A stretch of DNA of 23,844 bases from UBA2882 sp051877575. GTDB taxonomy: Bacteria > Bacillota > Clostridia > Lachnospirales > Lachnospiraceae. The stretch spans positions 1 through 23,844 of the forward strand of contig JBJEJA010000001.1 in NCBI GenBank assembly GCA_051877575.1. Direction: 5' to 3'. The translations under genes and the position numbers were made by a program. The notes beneath the pieces were generated by a model. The model ran no database searches. It was given only the letters and a program-made list of their open reading frames with translations, and was not told the origin of the DNA. Positions 1 through 6,864 of the stretch are shown piece by piece (position 1 is the first letter of the stretch; every line of letters starts with the position of its first letter).

Positions 1-1
1 A

Positions 2-439
2 TTATTTTAATCCCAGAAAATATCCATTCAAATTCTCCAAGCTCTTAGCAAGAATTTCCTGCTCCTGAGGAGAAATTTGTTCTACAATGGCATTTATCAT
101 ATCGGCATGGAATTTTTCATGCCGGGCATAAGCCTTTTTCCCCTTTGCAGTCAGGGAGACCAGTACAACTCGCCGGTCTTCCTCGGATCTGACACGATCC
201 ACAAAGCCCTTTTTGACCAGACCATTTACGGCAATGGTAAGGGTTCCCATGGTGACATTCAATGCTTTTGCAACAGAGGACATGTTTTTTGCCTTTCCGG
301 TACCGATTGCATTGATCACATGCATATCATTCAATGTTAAATTGCTGAATTCTCCCGTCTTGATCTGCTGCTCTTCAATATTGTTAATATCCCTGAATAG
401 CTCCACAAACAAACGGTTCAGAGTATCTTTAATGTCCAC
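2..439 (-). CDS. fabT: FabT-like MarR-family repressor of fatty acid synthesis
   Basis: A 145-residue winged-helix regulator of the MarR family. It resembles streptococcal FabT along its length: an MHVINAIG segment (about residues 39-46), a recognition-helix region VTMGTLTIAVNGLVKKGF (62-79) and the wing RVRSEEDRRVV (82-92). FabT of streptococci binds acyl-ACP and represses the fab genes. I start it at GTG 439 because AGGAG lies 7 nt upstream and the length then equals that of FabT; an in-frame TTG at 481 has no ribosome site and overlaps the preceding gene. It follows the NdpA-like gene by 20 nt and is probably co-transcribed with it. Two FabT-type operators lie in the fab operon 8 kb away (14192-14204 and 14536-14552), which supports the call; none is visible upstream of this gene. 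Assignment to FabT rather than another MarR protein is by remembered similarity and operator presence. Confidence 0.82.
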   Translation of the reverse strand: MDIKDTLNRLFVELFRDINNIEEQQIKTGEFSNLTLNDMHVINAIGTGKAKNMSSVAKALNVTMGTLTIAVNGLVKKGFVDRVRSEEDRRVVLVSLTAKGKKAYARHEKFHADMINAIVEQISPQEQEILAKSLENLNGYFLGLK

Positions 440-459
440 TGTTCTACTCCTCTTACTTC

Positions 460-1479
460 CTAGATTTTGGCTGTCAGGCAACCGATATTTTTAATCAGCA
501 CCGACACACTGCCGTCCGCTTCTGTAATAAATTCCACGCTGGAAGGATCATTATATTCCTTCATAGGTATTTTGATTTCAATGCCGGAATCTGTTTTCAA
601 CACCTGGGTTTCATATTTCTTTACGGTTTTTTCATTCTGCGGCTTGATTTCCTCATGAACCATATCGTATTTTTCCATTTTTTCCTGAAATTCCTGCTTT
701 AATTCAGGTTTTTCCTCAAAGATCTTATCTGCTATGGTTTCTACCGTAAAGCTTCCGTTTTCTTCCAGTTCCTGATGAATGATGTTTTTCGCCTTCATAT
801 TGGCTTCATACTGTTTTGTTTCATCATAATAGCCGTTCTGCACGCTTTCTACCGCTCTCGTAACAATAGATAATTTGGACTTGGGCGAAAGCCTGCTGGA
901 GCATTTTAAGAAAAGATAGGTAAAGTAATTGGTCTTTTCCCCGTTTATATCATATTTCTTCTCAATGGCATAAACACTTAAGTCGGAAAGATTAATGATC
1001 GCTGCTTCCTGAAGTCTCTGGCTTTCCGTAGGCAGGATGGATTTATATTTGATAATCTGGTTTTCGTTTCCGTCTTCTTTTGCCTGGGTTTTGTGGGTAT
1101 AAAATTCTTTATAATTCATTTTCAGCAATGCCAGATATTTGTTGTCTCTTTCATCAAACCGCACTACCATCAGATCTGCCGGCGGAATATCAATATTGCT
1201 GTTCATGATCTGATAAAGGAAGTTTGCCATATCCTTGCTGATATCCACAAAATAGTCCTCATCATATTGTATCAGCATTTTGTAGACTTCGGATTCTTCT
1301 TTATAAAACTGACAGATTTTACAATCGTCTCCGGAAACAATTTTATAAATATGCTCCTTTAAAAAATCTGCCAGATCCGAGCCGAATTCAATCTCCGCAT
1401 CGGATAGTACGGGCATTCCCACAGTGGAATCCATAATATGTACAATCACTCTTCTAATCCTGATATCATCTTTATACAT
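460..1479 (-). CDS. NdpA/YejK-type 37-kDa nucleoid-associated protein
   Basis: A 339-residue protein whose N-terminus (IRRVIVHIMDS, then a PVLSDAEIEF segment) and central part (PADLMVVRFDE at about 100-110, KYLALLKMNYKEFY at about 113-126, YFTYLFLKCSSRLSPK near 185-200) fit the 37-kDa nucleoid-associated family, PF04245. The E. coli member YejK/NdpA is found on the nucleoid; its biochemical role is not established, so a specific function is not claimed here. The ATG start at 1479 has AGGAG 7 nt upstream. It lies 54 nt after the AEC transporter stop and 20 nt before the FabT-like gene, all in the same direction, with no obvious promoter or terminator between them, so a three-gene transcript is likely. 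No truncation or missing segment was noticed. Confidence 0.8.
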   Translation of the reverse strand: MYKDDIRIRRVIVHIMDSTVGMPVLSDAEIEFGSDLADFLKEHIYKIVSGDDCKICQFYKEESEVYKMLIQYDEDYFVDISKDMANFLYQIMNSNIDIPPADLMVVRFDERDNKYLALLKMNYKEFYTHKTQAKEDGNENQIIKYKSILPTESQRLQEAAIINLSDLSVYAIEKKYDINGEKTNYFTYLFLKCSSRLSPKSKLSIVTRAVESVQNGYYDETKQYEANMKAKNIIHQELEENGSFTVETIADKIFEEKPELKQEFQEKMEKYDMVHEEIKPQNEKTVKKYETQVLKTDSGIEIKIPMKEYNDPSSVEFITEADGSVSVLIKNIGCLTAKI

Positions 1480-1533
1480 GATTTATCTCCTGTTCTTTGG
1501 TTTCAATCCTCCAGGGGATTGCGCTGATTTTCG

Positions 1534-2481
1534 TTAGATTGCTCCCAGATATTTCAACACAAACAGCCATAAGGTCAGGCTGATGGAACTGAAGAAGGTT
1601 GTAGCAACCACGGTGCTGGAGGTCAGTGTCCCTTCATGTCCCATATTCTTTGCCATAATATAACAGCTTGGCGTCGTAGCCGAACCCAGCATGACTAAGA
1701 TCGCCACCAGTTTTTCTCCTGTAAATCCCATCCACAATGCCACCGGCAAAAACAAGGCCGGCAGGATAAACAATTTCGTAACCGTACAAATAACTGTCGG
1801 GCGGATTTTTTTGATTGCTTTTCTCCCTTCAAATCCCGCACCCAGCCCTACAAGTGCCAGCGGAGATGCCATGACCGCAAAGTTATGTATGGTCTTATCG
1901 ATGATAAACGGAAAATCAACCCGCGCAAGAGAGGTCAGAATTCCCAATACAATACTGATGATAATGGGATTTTTTGCAATTCCGACAATGGATTTTTTCA
2001 GGCTTTCTCTATTCAGACGGTGCTCACCCGGTCCGGTAAAAGAAAGAATAACAACAGCCATTACATTATATAAGGGCACTGTTCCGATGATCATAAGGGG
2101 TGCCATCTGGGATGTTCCGTAAATATTCTGTATAAATGCCAGCCCCAGGACCGCCGCACTGCTACGGTAACAGCCTTGCGTAAACTCTCCTACGATATCT
2201 TTTTCTTTTAGAAAAAGTGTACTGAGCCCCCAGATGACAACAATGCCAAAAAGCGTCACGCCAAAACAGAACAGTACATATTTCGTATCCCAGACGGCGG
2301 TAAAATCAGCTCCCGCCAGATCCTCAAAAAGCATGACCGGCAATGTTACCTGAAAATTAAATTTATTTAAGGTCTTTACAAAAGAGTCATCCATCAGCCT
2401 GCATTGTTTGAATAAATAGCCGAGAACCATCGTCAGAAAGACCGGTATCGTCGCGTTCAGCGAAAAAATTAAATGTTCCAT
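1534..2481 (-). CDS. AEC-family (auxin efflux carrier) membrane transporter
   Basis: A 315-residue integral membrane protein of the auxin efflux carrier/malate permease family (PF03547). It starts with a hydrophobic helix (IPVFLTMVLGYLFKQ), contains FNFQVTLPVMLFEDLAG (about 41-57), and ends with several hydrophobic helices; the late segment LGSATTPSCYIMAKNMG (about 268-284) is typical of the family's second half. Substrates in bacteria are usually organic acids or amino acids; the substrate here cannot be read from sequence. The ATG at 2481 fits the expected N-terminal helix, but no ribosome binding site precedes it. A sigma-A promoter at 2491-2519 would place transcription start about 3 nt before the ATG, suggesting a nearly leaderless mRNA. 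It is divergent from the Mrr-like gene and probably leads the NdpA-fabT unit. Confidence 0.85.
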   Translation of the reverse strand: MEHLIFSLNATIPVFLTMVLGYLFKQCRLMDDSFVKTLNKFNFQVTLPVMLFEDLAGADFTAVWDTKYVLFCFGVTLFGIVVIWGLSTLFLKEKDIVGEFTQGCYRSSAAVLGLAFIQNIYGTSQMAPLMIIGTVPLYNVMAVVILSFTGPGEHRLNRESLKKSIVGIAKNPIIISIVLGILTSLARVDFPFIIDKTIHNFAVMASPLALVGLGAGFEGRKAIKKIRPTVICTVTKLFILPALFLPVALWMGFTGEKLVAILVMLGSATTPSCYIMAKNMGHEGTLTSSTVVATTFFSSISLTLWLFVLKYLGAI

Positions 2482-2490
2482 AATAGTTCA

Positions 2491-2519
2491 ATTATAGATT
2501 TTAGAGGCGAAAAAGTAAA
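2491..2519 (-). promoter_or_regulatory. sigma-A promoter of the AEC transporter unit
   Basis: On the minus strand a TTTACT -35 (2514-2519) and a perfect TATAAT -10 (2491-2496) are separated by 17 nt. Only 9 nt lie between the -10 and the ATG at 2481, so the predicted start of transcription is about 3 nt before the start codon. Confidence 0.6.
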
Positions 2520-2530
2520 GAGTTGTCCGC

Positions 2531-2559
2531 TTGTTTGCATTGCCTTTCCATGTTATAAT
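2531..2559 (+). promoter_or_regulatory. sigma-A promoter of the Mrr-like nuclease gene
   Basis: TTGTTT (2531-2536), a 17-nt spacer and TATAAT (2554-2559), with a TGn extension directly before the -10. The gene's GGAGG and ATG follow about 20-30 nt later. It faces away from the AEC promoter in a roughly 100-nt divergent region. Confidence 0.6.
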
Positions 2560-2587
2560 TTCTTTTGTTTATTGTTGTGGAGGTTTT

Positions 2588-3046
2588 ATGGAAATCCATT
2601 ATATAATCGCTTTTTGCGTTTTATTCATTTTGATCATAGTCTTGTCTTTTTTTATTAGCAAATATTGCAGCCGACGTCTGAAAAGAACTGAAATGGACGA
2701 AATGGAAGGTGTGGACTTTGAAAAATTCTGCGCCGCACTTTTGTCCCGCCATGGATTTGACGAAGTCGAAATGACCAAAGCCAGCGGGGATTACGGCATT
2801 GATATTCTTGCTCAAAAAGAAGGCGTCACTTACGCCATTCAATGCAAGCGATACACCGAACCGGTCGGTGTCAAAGCCATTCAGGAGGCATATGCGGGCA
2901 GAGATTATTACGATCGCATGGTCGGTGCCGTTATGACCAACCAATATTTTACGGCTCCCGCCGTGGAAGCCGCAAAGAAATTAAAAATATTATTATGGGA
3001 CAGAGGCTATATCGACAGTATGCTGGAAGAAGAGCGAAAAAAATAG
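2588..3046 (+). CDS. Membrane-anchored Mrr-type restriction endonuclease-like protein
   Basis: A 152-residue protein with one N-terminal transmembrane helix (about residues 5-24) followed by a Mrr_cat domain (PF04471) of the PD-(D/E)xK nuclease fold. Visible motif elements are the helix VDFEKFCAALL (about 42-52), GDYGIDILA (66-74) supplying the acidic residue, and the QCK motif of YAIQCKRY (about 81-88), then PVGVKAIQEAYAG (90-102). All expected catalytic positions appear present. The start is ATG 2588, with GGAGG 4 nt upstream; an in-frame TTG at 2531 falls on the promoter -35 and is not used. Full Mrr enzymes are soluble, cleave methylated DNA and carry an extra N-terminal DNA-binding domain; this one lacks that domain and would face the cytoplasm from the membrane. 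The gene stands alone and converges on spmB with a gap of only 21 nt and no terminator. Its biological role is unknown. Confidence 0.85.
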   Translation: MEIHYIIAFCVLFILIIVLSFFISKYCSRRLKRTEMDEMEGVDFEKFCAALLSRHGFDEVEMTKASGDYGIDILAQKEGVTYAIQCKRYTEPVGVKAIQEAYAGRDYYDRMVGAVMTNQYFTAPAVEAAKKLKILLWDRGYIDSMLEEERKK

Positions 3047-3067
3047 TGCTTCTTTTATGTGACAGCC

Positions 3068-3595
3068 TCAGACAATCATTCCGGCCAATATGACACTTGC
3101 GATTGTCCCTGCCAGAGTCGCAATCAGTGCACCCGGCAAAGTAAATTTTGTCTTATTTACCTTCGCTACCATATAGTAAACGGACATGGTATAGAAAATG
3201 GTCTCCGTAGAACTCATCATCAGCGAAGTCATCATTCCCATAAGGGAATCCGTTCCATAGCTTTTAAAAATATCCAATACAAGCCCCGTTGCCGCCGAAG
3301 AAGAAAACATTTTAACCAATGTCAGCGGGACCAATTCTCCTGGGAAACCTAAAGGATCTGTTACTTTTCCCAACAACCTGCCCAAAAATTCCAAAAAACC
3401 GGAAGCACGCAGAACGCCTACAGCCATCATCAACCCAATCAGAGTCGGCGTTATTTCCACTACCGTCTTCAAACCTTCTTTTGCTCCTCTGATAAAAGAT
3501 TCATATACCTGGGTCTTAGCTGCCATTCCATAGGCCACAATATAAAAAATTAATACCGGTATGATGATATTGGATATATTGGCAAGTACGCTCAT
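3068..3595 (-). CDS. spmB: Spore maturation protein B
   Basis: A 175-residue polytopic membrane protein with the nucleoside-recognition/gate domain, matching SpmB over its whole length. Clear stretches are GLKTVVEITPTLIGLMMAVGVLRASG (about 41-66; abbreviated motif TPTLIGLMMAVG), MFSSSAATGLVLDIF (about 96-110) and MMSSTETIFYTMSVYYMV (about 126-143). In Bacillus, SpmA and SpmB act together late in spore formation, affecting core dehydration and heat resistance; the transported molecule is not known. The ATG at 3595 has only a weak upstream GGGAAA. In most spore formers spmB directly follows spmA, but here three genes (3679-6826) separate them. A possible sigma-E promoter at 3624-3652 could drive it independently. 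Confidence 0.93.
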   Translation of the reverse strand: MSVLANISNIIIPVLIFYIVAYGMAAKTQVYESFIRGAKEGLKTVVEITPTLIGLMMAVGVLRASGFLEFLGRLLGKVTDPLGFPGELVPLTLVKMFSSSAATGLVLDIFKSYGTDSLMGMMTSLMMSSTETIFYTMSVYYMVAKVNKTKFTLPGALIATLAGTIASVILAGMIV

Positions 3596-3623
3596 AACTT
3601 TTCCCGGAAATTATCATTGCTAT

Positions 3624-3652
3624 AATTTATGTTTTTCCGGGGCAGGTTATAC
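3624..3652 (-). promoter_or_regulatory. Possible sigma-E promoter of spmB
   Basis: On the minus strand GTATAAC (3646-3652) and CATAAATT (3624-3631) are separated by 14 nt. The sporulation sigma-E pattern is roughly GHATATT, 13-14 nt, CATACAMT; the -10 matches 6 of 8. Transcription would start about 20 nt before spmB. The match is weaker than that of the spmA promoter. Confidence 0.35.
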
Positions 3653-3678
3653 CTCTTTTTCCTGTATATAACAATTCA

Positions 3679-4569
3679 TTATTCAGATATAACCCCGGGG
3701 TTGGCTAACGTAAAATAACTCTCTTCCCCATTTTCGGAAGCATGATATTCTACCTCAAAAACCAGATTTTCCATTTCCCCTGCGGTATATTGAGGTGTCG
3801 CAATATCAACCGTCATAACTCCGGGTGTCGCTACTATATATAAAGCTGCTCCGGTTCTCCCATCCGGCGTGATATGCATATAATCTGCATAGGACATTCC
3901 TTTATACTGAGGATGATCACCTATGTCATAAGACATTCCGGATATCAACACATTTTCTGTACCTCTTTCCAAAATATCTACTGTGAGTGTATCCTCATTT
4001 ACCTGTTCCTCCACAAGCTTTGCCACCTCTTCCTCATATGTATCCCTGTCTAATTCATAAGGTTTTACAATTCCTGTATCAGACATTTCAAAAATCATCA
4101 GGCGCTCCCAATGAAATCCGGTACCTGTACCACCATCAGCATAAAATGCAAATTCATCCTTTCCATCCAGATCATAATCCCCCACTTGTATCCATGGTTC
4201 ATAATGATGTGGATTCCAGCTCCATTCAAAATAGTTTAAGTGACTTTTACCATTTTCCCTTACATCTATAACGATTCCGTTCTGTCCGTACTCCTGACTG
4301 ATGATGCCGTAAATCTGCACTTCTTTTTCTTCTACTTTGCTCTCTGCCATCAGAAGCAGGCGGTCTCCATATTCCGGATCCATTTCAACAACACTGACAT
4401 CTTCATATTTTTGAACCTGATCTGTCCCCAGATATTCTTCCGTAACCCGTTCCATGACTTTTGTCAGCTCCGAATTTGCTTCTTTATCCTTTTTCCCCGA
4501 TAAGGCAATATACAAAACCATAAAAAGTACAGCTAAAAGTATCAATGCCGATAATATGCGTTTTTTCAC
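3679..4569 (-). CDS. Anchored extracellular protein with VCBS/FG-GAP-like calcium motif, function unknown
   Basis: I do not recognise this 296-residue protein as a named family. Residues 5-23 form one hydrophobic segment after MKKR, giving a signal anchor or uncleaved signal peptide; there is no lipobox cysteine. The rest is acidic and soluble-looking, so it probably sits outside the membrane. Residues 129-139 read VGDYDLDGKDE, the DxDxDGxDE calcium-loop pattern of VCBS/FG-GAP repeats, followed by ADGGTGTG (144-151); only one such loop is clear. The start is GTG 4569, with AGGAG 10 nt upstream. It lies 24 nt after the TIGR03915 gene and 83 nt before spmB, so it is probably read with the radical-SAM pair and perhaps from the spmA promoter. 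Its position inside a spore maturation cluster suggests, but does not show, a link to sporulation. Confidence 0.6.
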   Translation of the reverse strand: MKKRILSALILLAVLFMVLYIALSGKKDKEANSELTKVMERVTEEYLGTDQVQKYEDVSVVEMDPEYGDRLLLMAESKVEEKEVQIYGIISQEYGQNGIVIDVRENGKSHLNYFEWSWNPHHYEPWIQVGDYDLDGKDEFAFYADGGTGTGFHWERLMIFEMSDTGIVKPYELDRDTYEEEVAKLVEEQVNEDTLTVDILERGTENVLISGMSYDIGDHPQYKGMSYADYMHITPDGRTGAALYIVATPGVMTVDIATPQYTAGEMENLVFEVEYHASENGEESYFTLANPGVISE

Positions 4570-4593
4570 TTTTTCTTTTCTCCTTTTTGTAAA

Positions 4594-5358
4594 TCAAGAA
4601 TCTTTTCGGAACTCAACCGCATGTTTTCTCATCCAGATCGGAAACAGATTTCTCTGGCAGGACGGATTTTCTCTCTGTTTAATCCCTATGGTATCAAAAA
4701 ACGTCCTCCACAATCCGGTAAATTCATCCTCAATCTGCTCTGTTTTCATCAGGCTTTCGGACTCTTCTTCCGTCAGATAGCGGATATAAAAATCTTCATT
4801 TACCGGATGGATCGCCGCAGTTTTCCGATTGTCGTCCATAATGATCCAGTGCTCAGAGGGCATCCGGTCCTGAAAATGACCGGCCACATATAAAAGCACA
4901 TTGTTTTTGGGTTCGATATGGCATACATACACACTGCTTCCGATGGAAGTAAACCGGGCAAACTCCCGGAAATAGTGGGCCTCGTTTCCAACATTCCGCC
5001 TTAGCTCCATCATGCGGATCACCGGCGGAGAAGTGAGCATGGACATGACCTTTCCGCCATAGGCAAATCCCATAATCAAAAACCGATAAATGGTATCGAG
5101 TGCATCCTCCTCACGGGATAAAGCCGCATAGAATACCTGCATATAGGCCTCATAGGAGATTTTCTTTTGAATGGAGCGGACCACCTTTTCTACCTTTTCC
5201 ATATCTGCATCTACATGAATATACTCGCTGAATAAATCAGGCTGAATGATTGGCTCTCTCAAAAGCTTCACATTGTCATGTCCCTTTTTGCTCGCCCATG
5301 CATCATAAATGCAGGTCATCATGCTCTCAAAATCATCCCTGCATGTAAAAACCGTCAT
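4594..5358 (-). CDS. TIGR03915/DUF4130 partner of a radical-SAM DNA repair or modification protein
   Basis: A 254-residue protein beginning VFTCRDDFESMMTCIYDAW (residues 3-21), the usual opening of TIGR03915 (DUF4130, PF13566). Family members are found almost always next to, or fused with, the radical-SAM family TIGR03916; a related domain, TIGR03914, is fused to a uracil-DNA glycosylase-like region, which is why a DNA repair or modification role is proposed. The activity itself is not known. I choose ATG 5358, which leaves 4 nt after the radical-SAM stop and matches the family start; an ATG at 5385 would overlap that gene by 23 nt. Later conserved-looking parts are RRNVGNEAHYFREFARF (near 128-144) and HWIIMDDNRKTAAIH (near 178-192), the latter within the DUF4130 C-terminus. 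QPDLF at 39-43 resembles a sliding-clamp motif, but may just be a family-conserved turn. Confidence 0.85.
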   Translation of the reverse strand: MTVFTCRDDFESMMTCIYDAWASKKGHDNVKLLREPIIQPDLFSEYIHVDADMEKVEKVVRSIQKKISYEAYMQVFYAALSREEDALDTIYRFLIMGFAYGGKVMSMLTSPPVIRMMELRRNVGNEAHYFREFARFTSIGSSVYVCHIEPKNNVLLYVAGHFQDRMPSEHWIIMDDNRKTAAIHPVNEDFYIRYLTEEESESLMKTEQIEDEFTGLWRTFFDTIGIKQRENPSCQRNLFPIWMRKHAVEFRKDS

Positions 5359-5362
5359 CCCA

Positions 5363-6826
5363 TCACCCCATTCCGAAATCATCAAACAGCGACATCTGCC
5401 GGCATCCGCTTTGGTTCGCGATCTGCCAGTTTTCTTTTTGATTGGTCGCTGTAAGCTGTCTGGTGATGTATTGCTCCTCTATGGGAATATGATACATCAT
5501 TTTTCCGTTACAGGTAATAAAATAATGCGCTCTTTTCAACACAACGCCCATTTTTTTCAGATTTTCAAAGCTTAGGCTTCCAAAACGCCTTGCCTTCATG
5601 ATTCGTCCCGCAGATTTGGGTCCGATACCCGGAATCCGCAAGACCATATCATAGGGCGCAGTCTGTATCTCCACCGGAAACAGCTCCAGATGCCGCAGTG
5701 CCCAATCGCATTTGGGATCCAGTTGTTCATTAAAATTGGGACGGTCTTCGGAGAGCAGTTCATCCGCTTCAAAACCGTAAAAACGCAACAACCAGTCTGC
5801 CTGATACAGACGATGCTCCCTTAAAAGAGGCGGCGGTGTTCCCAAAGCCGGAAGATGACTGTCTTCATTGATCGGTACATAAGCGGAATAAAATACTCTT
5901 TTTAAGTCATATGCCTGATACAGTTTCTGTGTTGTCTGTATCAGATTGTAGTCCGACTCTCCGCTTGCCCCGATGATCATCTGCGTGCTCTGTCCCGCAG
6001 GTGCAAAGGAACGTTTTAAATCTCCTACCGTTTTGCTGAGAGCTTCCTGTCCCATATAGGTAAGCGGTGCATTGGGGGCATCTGTATCCTGCACAGGATT
6101 ACCCTCGCTTTTTTGACTGATCTGCCCTTCACGAAAGATGCTCTTCTCCAGATAACGGTTGGACATACTGCGTTCCATGCGGGCATCCTTGCCGATCGCC
6201 TGTCTGTGGGCGGCAATCGTACTGCTGACCTTTCCCATGGGGTTTAATATGGTCTGAAAATTTTTATTGGGTGCAAGAAGCGAAAGACTTTCCGCCGTAG
6301 GCAGTTCCAAATTGATGCTGATCCTGTCAGCCAGATAACCCGCTGCTGCCAGGAGCTCGTCCGGCGCTCCCGGAATCGCCTTCACATGAATGTATCCGTT
6401 AAACCGGTATTTGGTACGCAAAAGGCGCAGTGCTTCGCAGATCTTTTCCATGGTATAAGCCGGGCTGTTGATCACGCCCGAGCTTAGGAAAAGCCCCTCG
6501 ATATAATTGCGCTTATAAAATTCCACCGTCAGGGTGCAAATCTCTTCCGGCGTAAAAGTTGTCCTGACCACATCGTTGGAACAACGGTTGATGCAGTATT
6601 TACAATCATAAATACAGTGATTGGTCATCAAAATTTTTAAAAGAGAAATACACCGTCCGTCGGAAGCAAAGCTGTGGCAGATGCCGCATGCCCTGGCATT
6701 GCCGAGGAACCCTTCTTTTCCTTTCCGGTCCACCCCGCTGGACGTACATGCCACATCATACTTGGCAGCGTCCGCTAAAATCTGTAATTTTTCCTGTAGT
6801 GTTAGATCTTTTATGATAGTATTCAT
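5363..6826 (-). CDS. Putative DNA modification/repair radical-SAM protein (TIGR03916 family)
   Basis: A 487-residue protein. The radical-SAM cluster motif CIYDCKYC lies at 71-78 (Cys 71, 75, 78). Upstream is a second cysteine group (27, 47, 50, 59, with 82 just after), including ACGICHSF. The C-terminal part has a helix-hairpin-helix, RIPGIGPKSAGRIMKAR (397-413), a non-specific DNA-binding element, and the protein ends with QMSLF (477-481), a match to the bacterial sliding-clamp binding motif. TIGR03916 proteins occur with TIGR03914/03915 and are predicted to act on DNA; the reaction is unknown. I start at ATG 6826; the frame extends to a TTG at 6841, but that lies inside the promoter. No ribosome site precedes the ATG, and the predicted transcription start is the ATG itself, so the message may be leaderless. 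A LexA box overlaps the promoter, implying SOS control. It is far too long and differently arranged to be spore photoproduct lyase. Confidence 0.88.
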   Translation of the reverse strand: MNTIIKDLTLQEKLQILADAAKYDVACTSSGVDRKGKEGFLGNARACGICHSFASDGRCISLLKILMTNHCIYDCKYCINRCSNDVVRTTFTPEEICTLTVEFYKRNYIEGLFLSSGVINSPAYTMEKICEALRLLRTKYRFNGYIHVKAIPGAPDELLAAAGYLADRISINLELPTAESLSLLAPNKNFQTILNPMGKVSSTIAAHRQAIGKDARMERSMSNRYLEKSIFREGQISQKSEGNPVQDTDAPNAPLTYMGQEALSKTVGDLKRSFAPAGQSTQMIIGASGESDYNLIQTTQKLYQAYDLKRVFYSAYVPINEDSHLPALGTPPPLLREHRLYQADWLLRFYGFEADELLSEDRPNFNEQLDPKCDWALRHLELFPVEIQTAPYDMVLRIPGIGPKSAGRIMKARRFGSLSFENLKKMGVVLKRAHYFITCNGKMMYHIPIEEQYITRQLTATNQKENWQIANQSGCRQMSLFDDFGMG

Positions 6827-6832
6827 ATTTAT

Positions 6833-6861
6833 ATTATACAAACATATGTTCGTATATGCAA
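6833..6861 (-). promoter_or_regulatory. sigma-A promoter of the radical-SAM pair
   Basis: On the minus strand TTGCAT (6856-6861), a 17-nt spacer and perfect TATAAT (6833-6838). The whole promoter fits into the 38 nt between the spmA stop and the radical-SAM ATG. The expected start of transcription, about 7 nt after the -10, is at about 6826, the first base of the start codon. Confidence 0.75.
6839..6852 (-). promoter_or_regulatory. LexA (SOS/DinR) box
   Basis: CGAACATATGTTTG on the minus strand agrees with 13 of 14 positions of the Bacillus LexA consensus CGAACRNRYGTTYC. It fills the spacer between -35 and -10 of the radical-SAM promoter, the usual place for a repressor that blocks RNA polymerase. 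LexA itself is not in this window. Confidence 0.75.
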
Positions 6862-6864
6862 GTA

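Noticed and set aside
3603..3642. Hairpin CCCGGAAA/TTTCCGGG upstream of spmB
   Set aside because: There is no T run for termination, and the predicted spmB transcription start falls inside it, so the full hairpin would not be in that mRNA.
5230..5244. QPDLF in the TIGR03915 protein as a second clamp motif
   Set aside because: It is near the N-terminus in a part that looks like conserved family sequence, and Pro at the second position is not typical; listed only in the gene entry.
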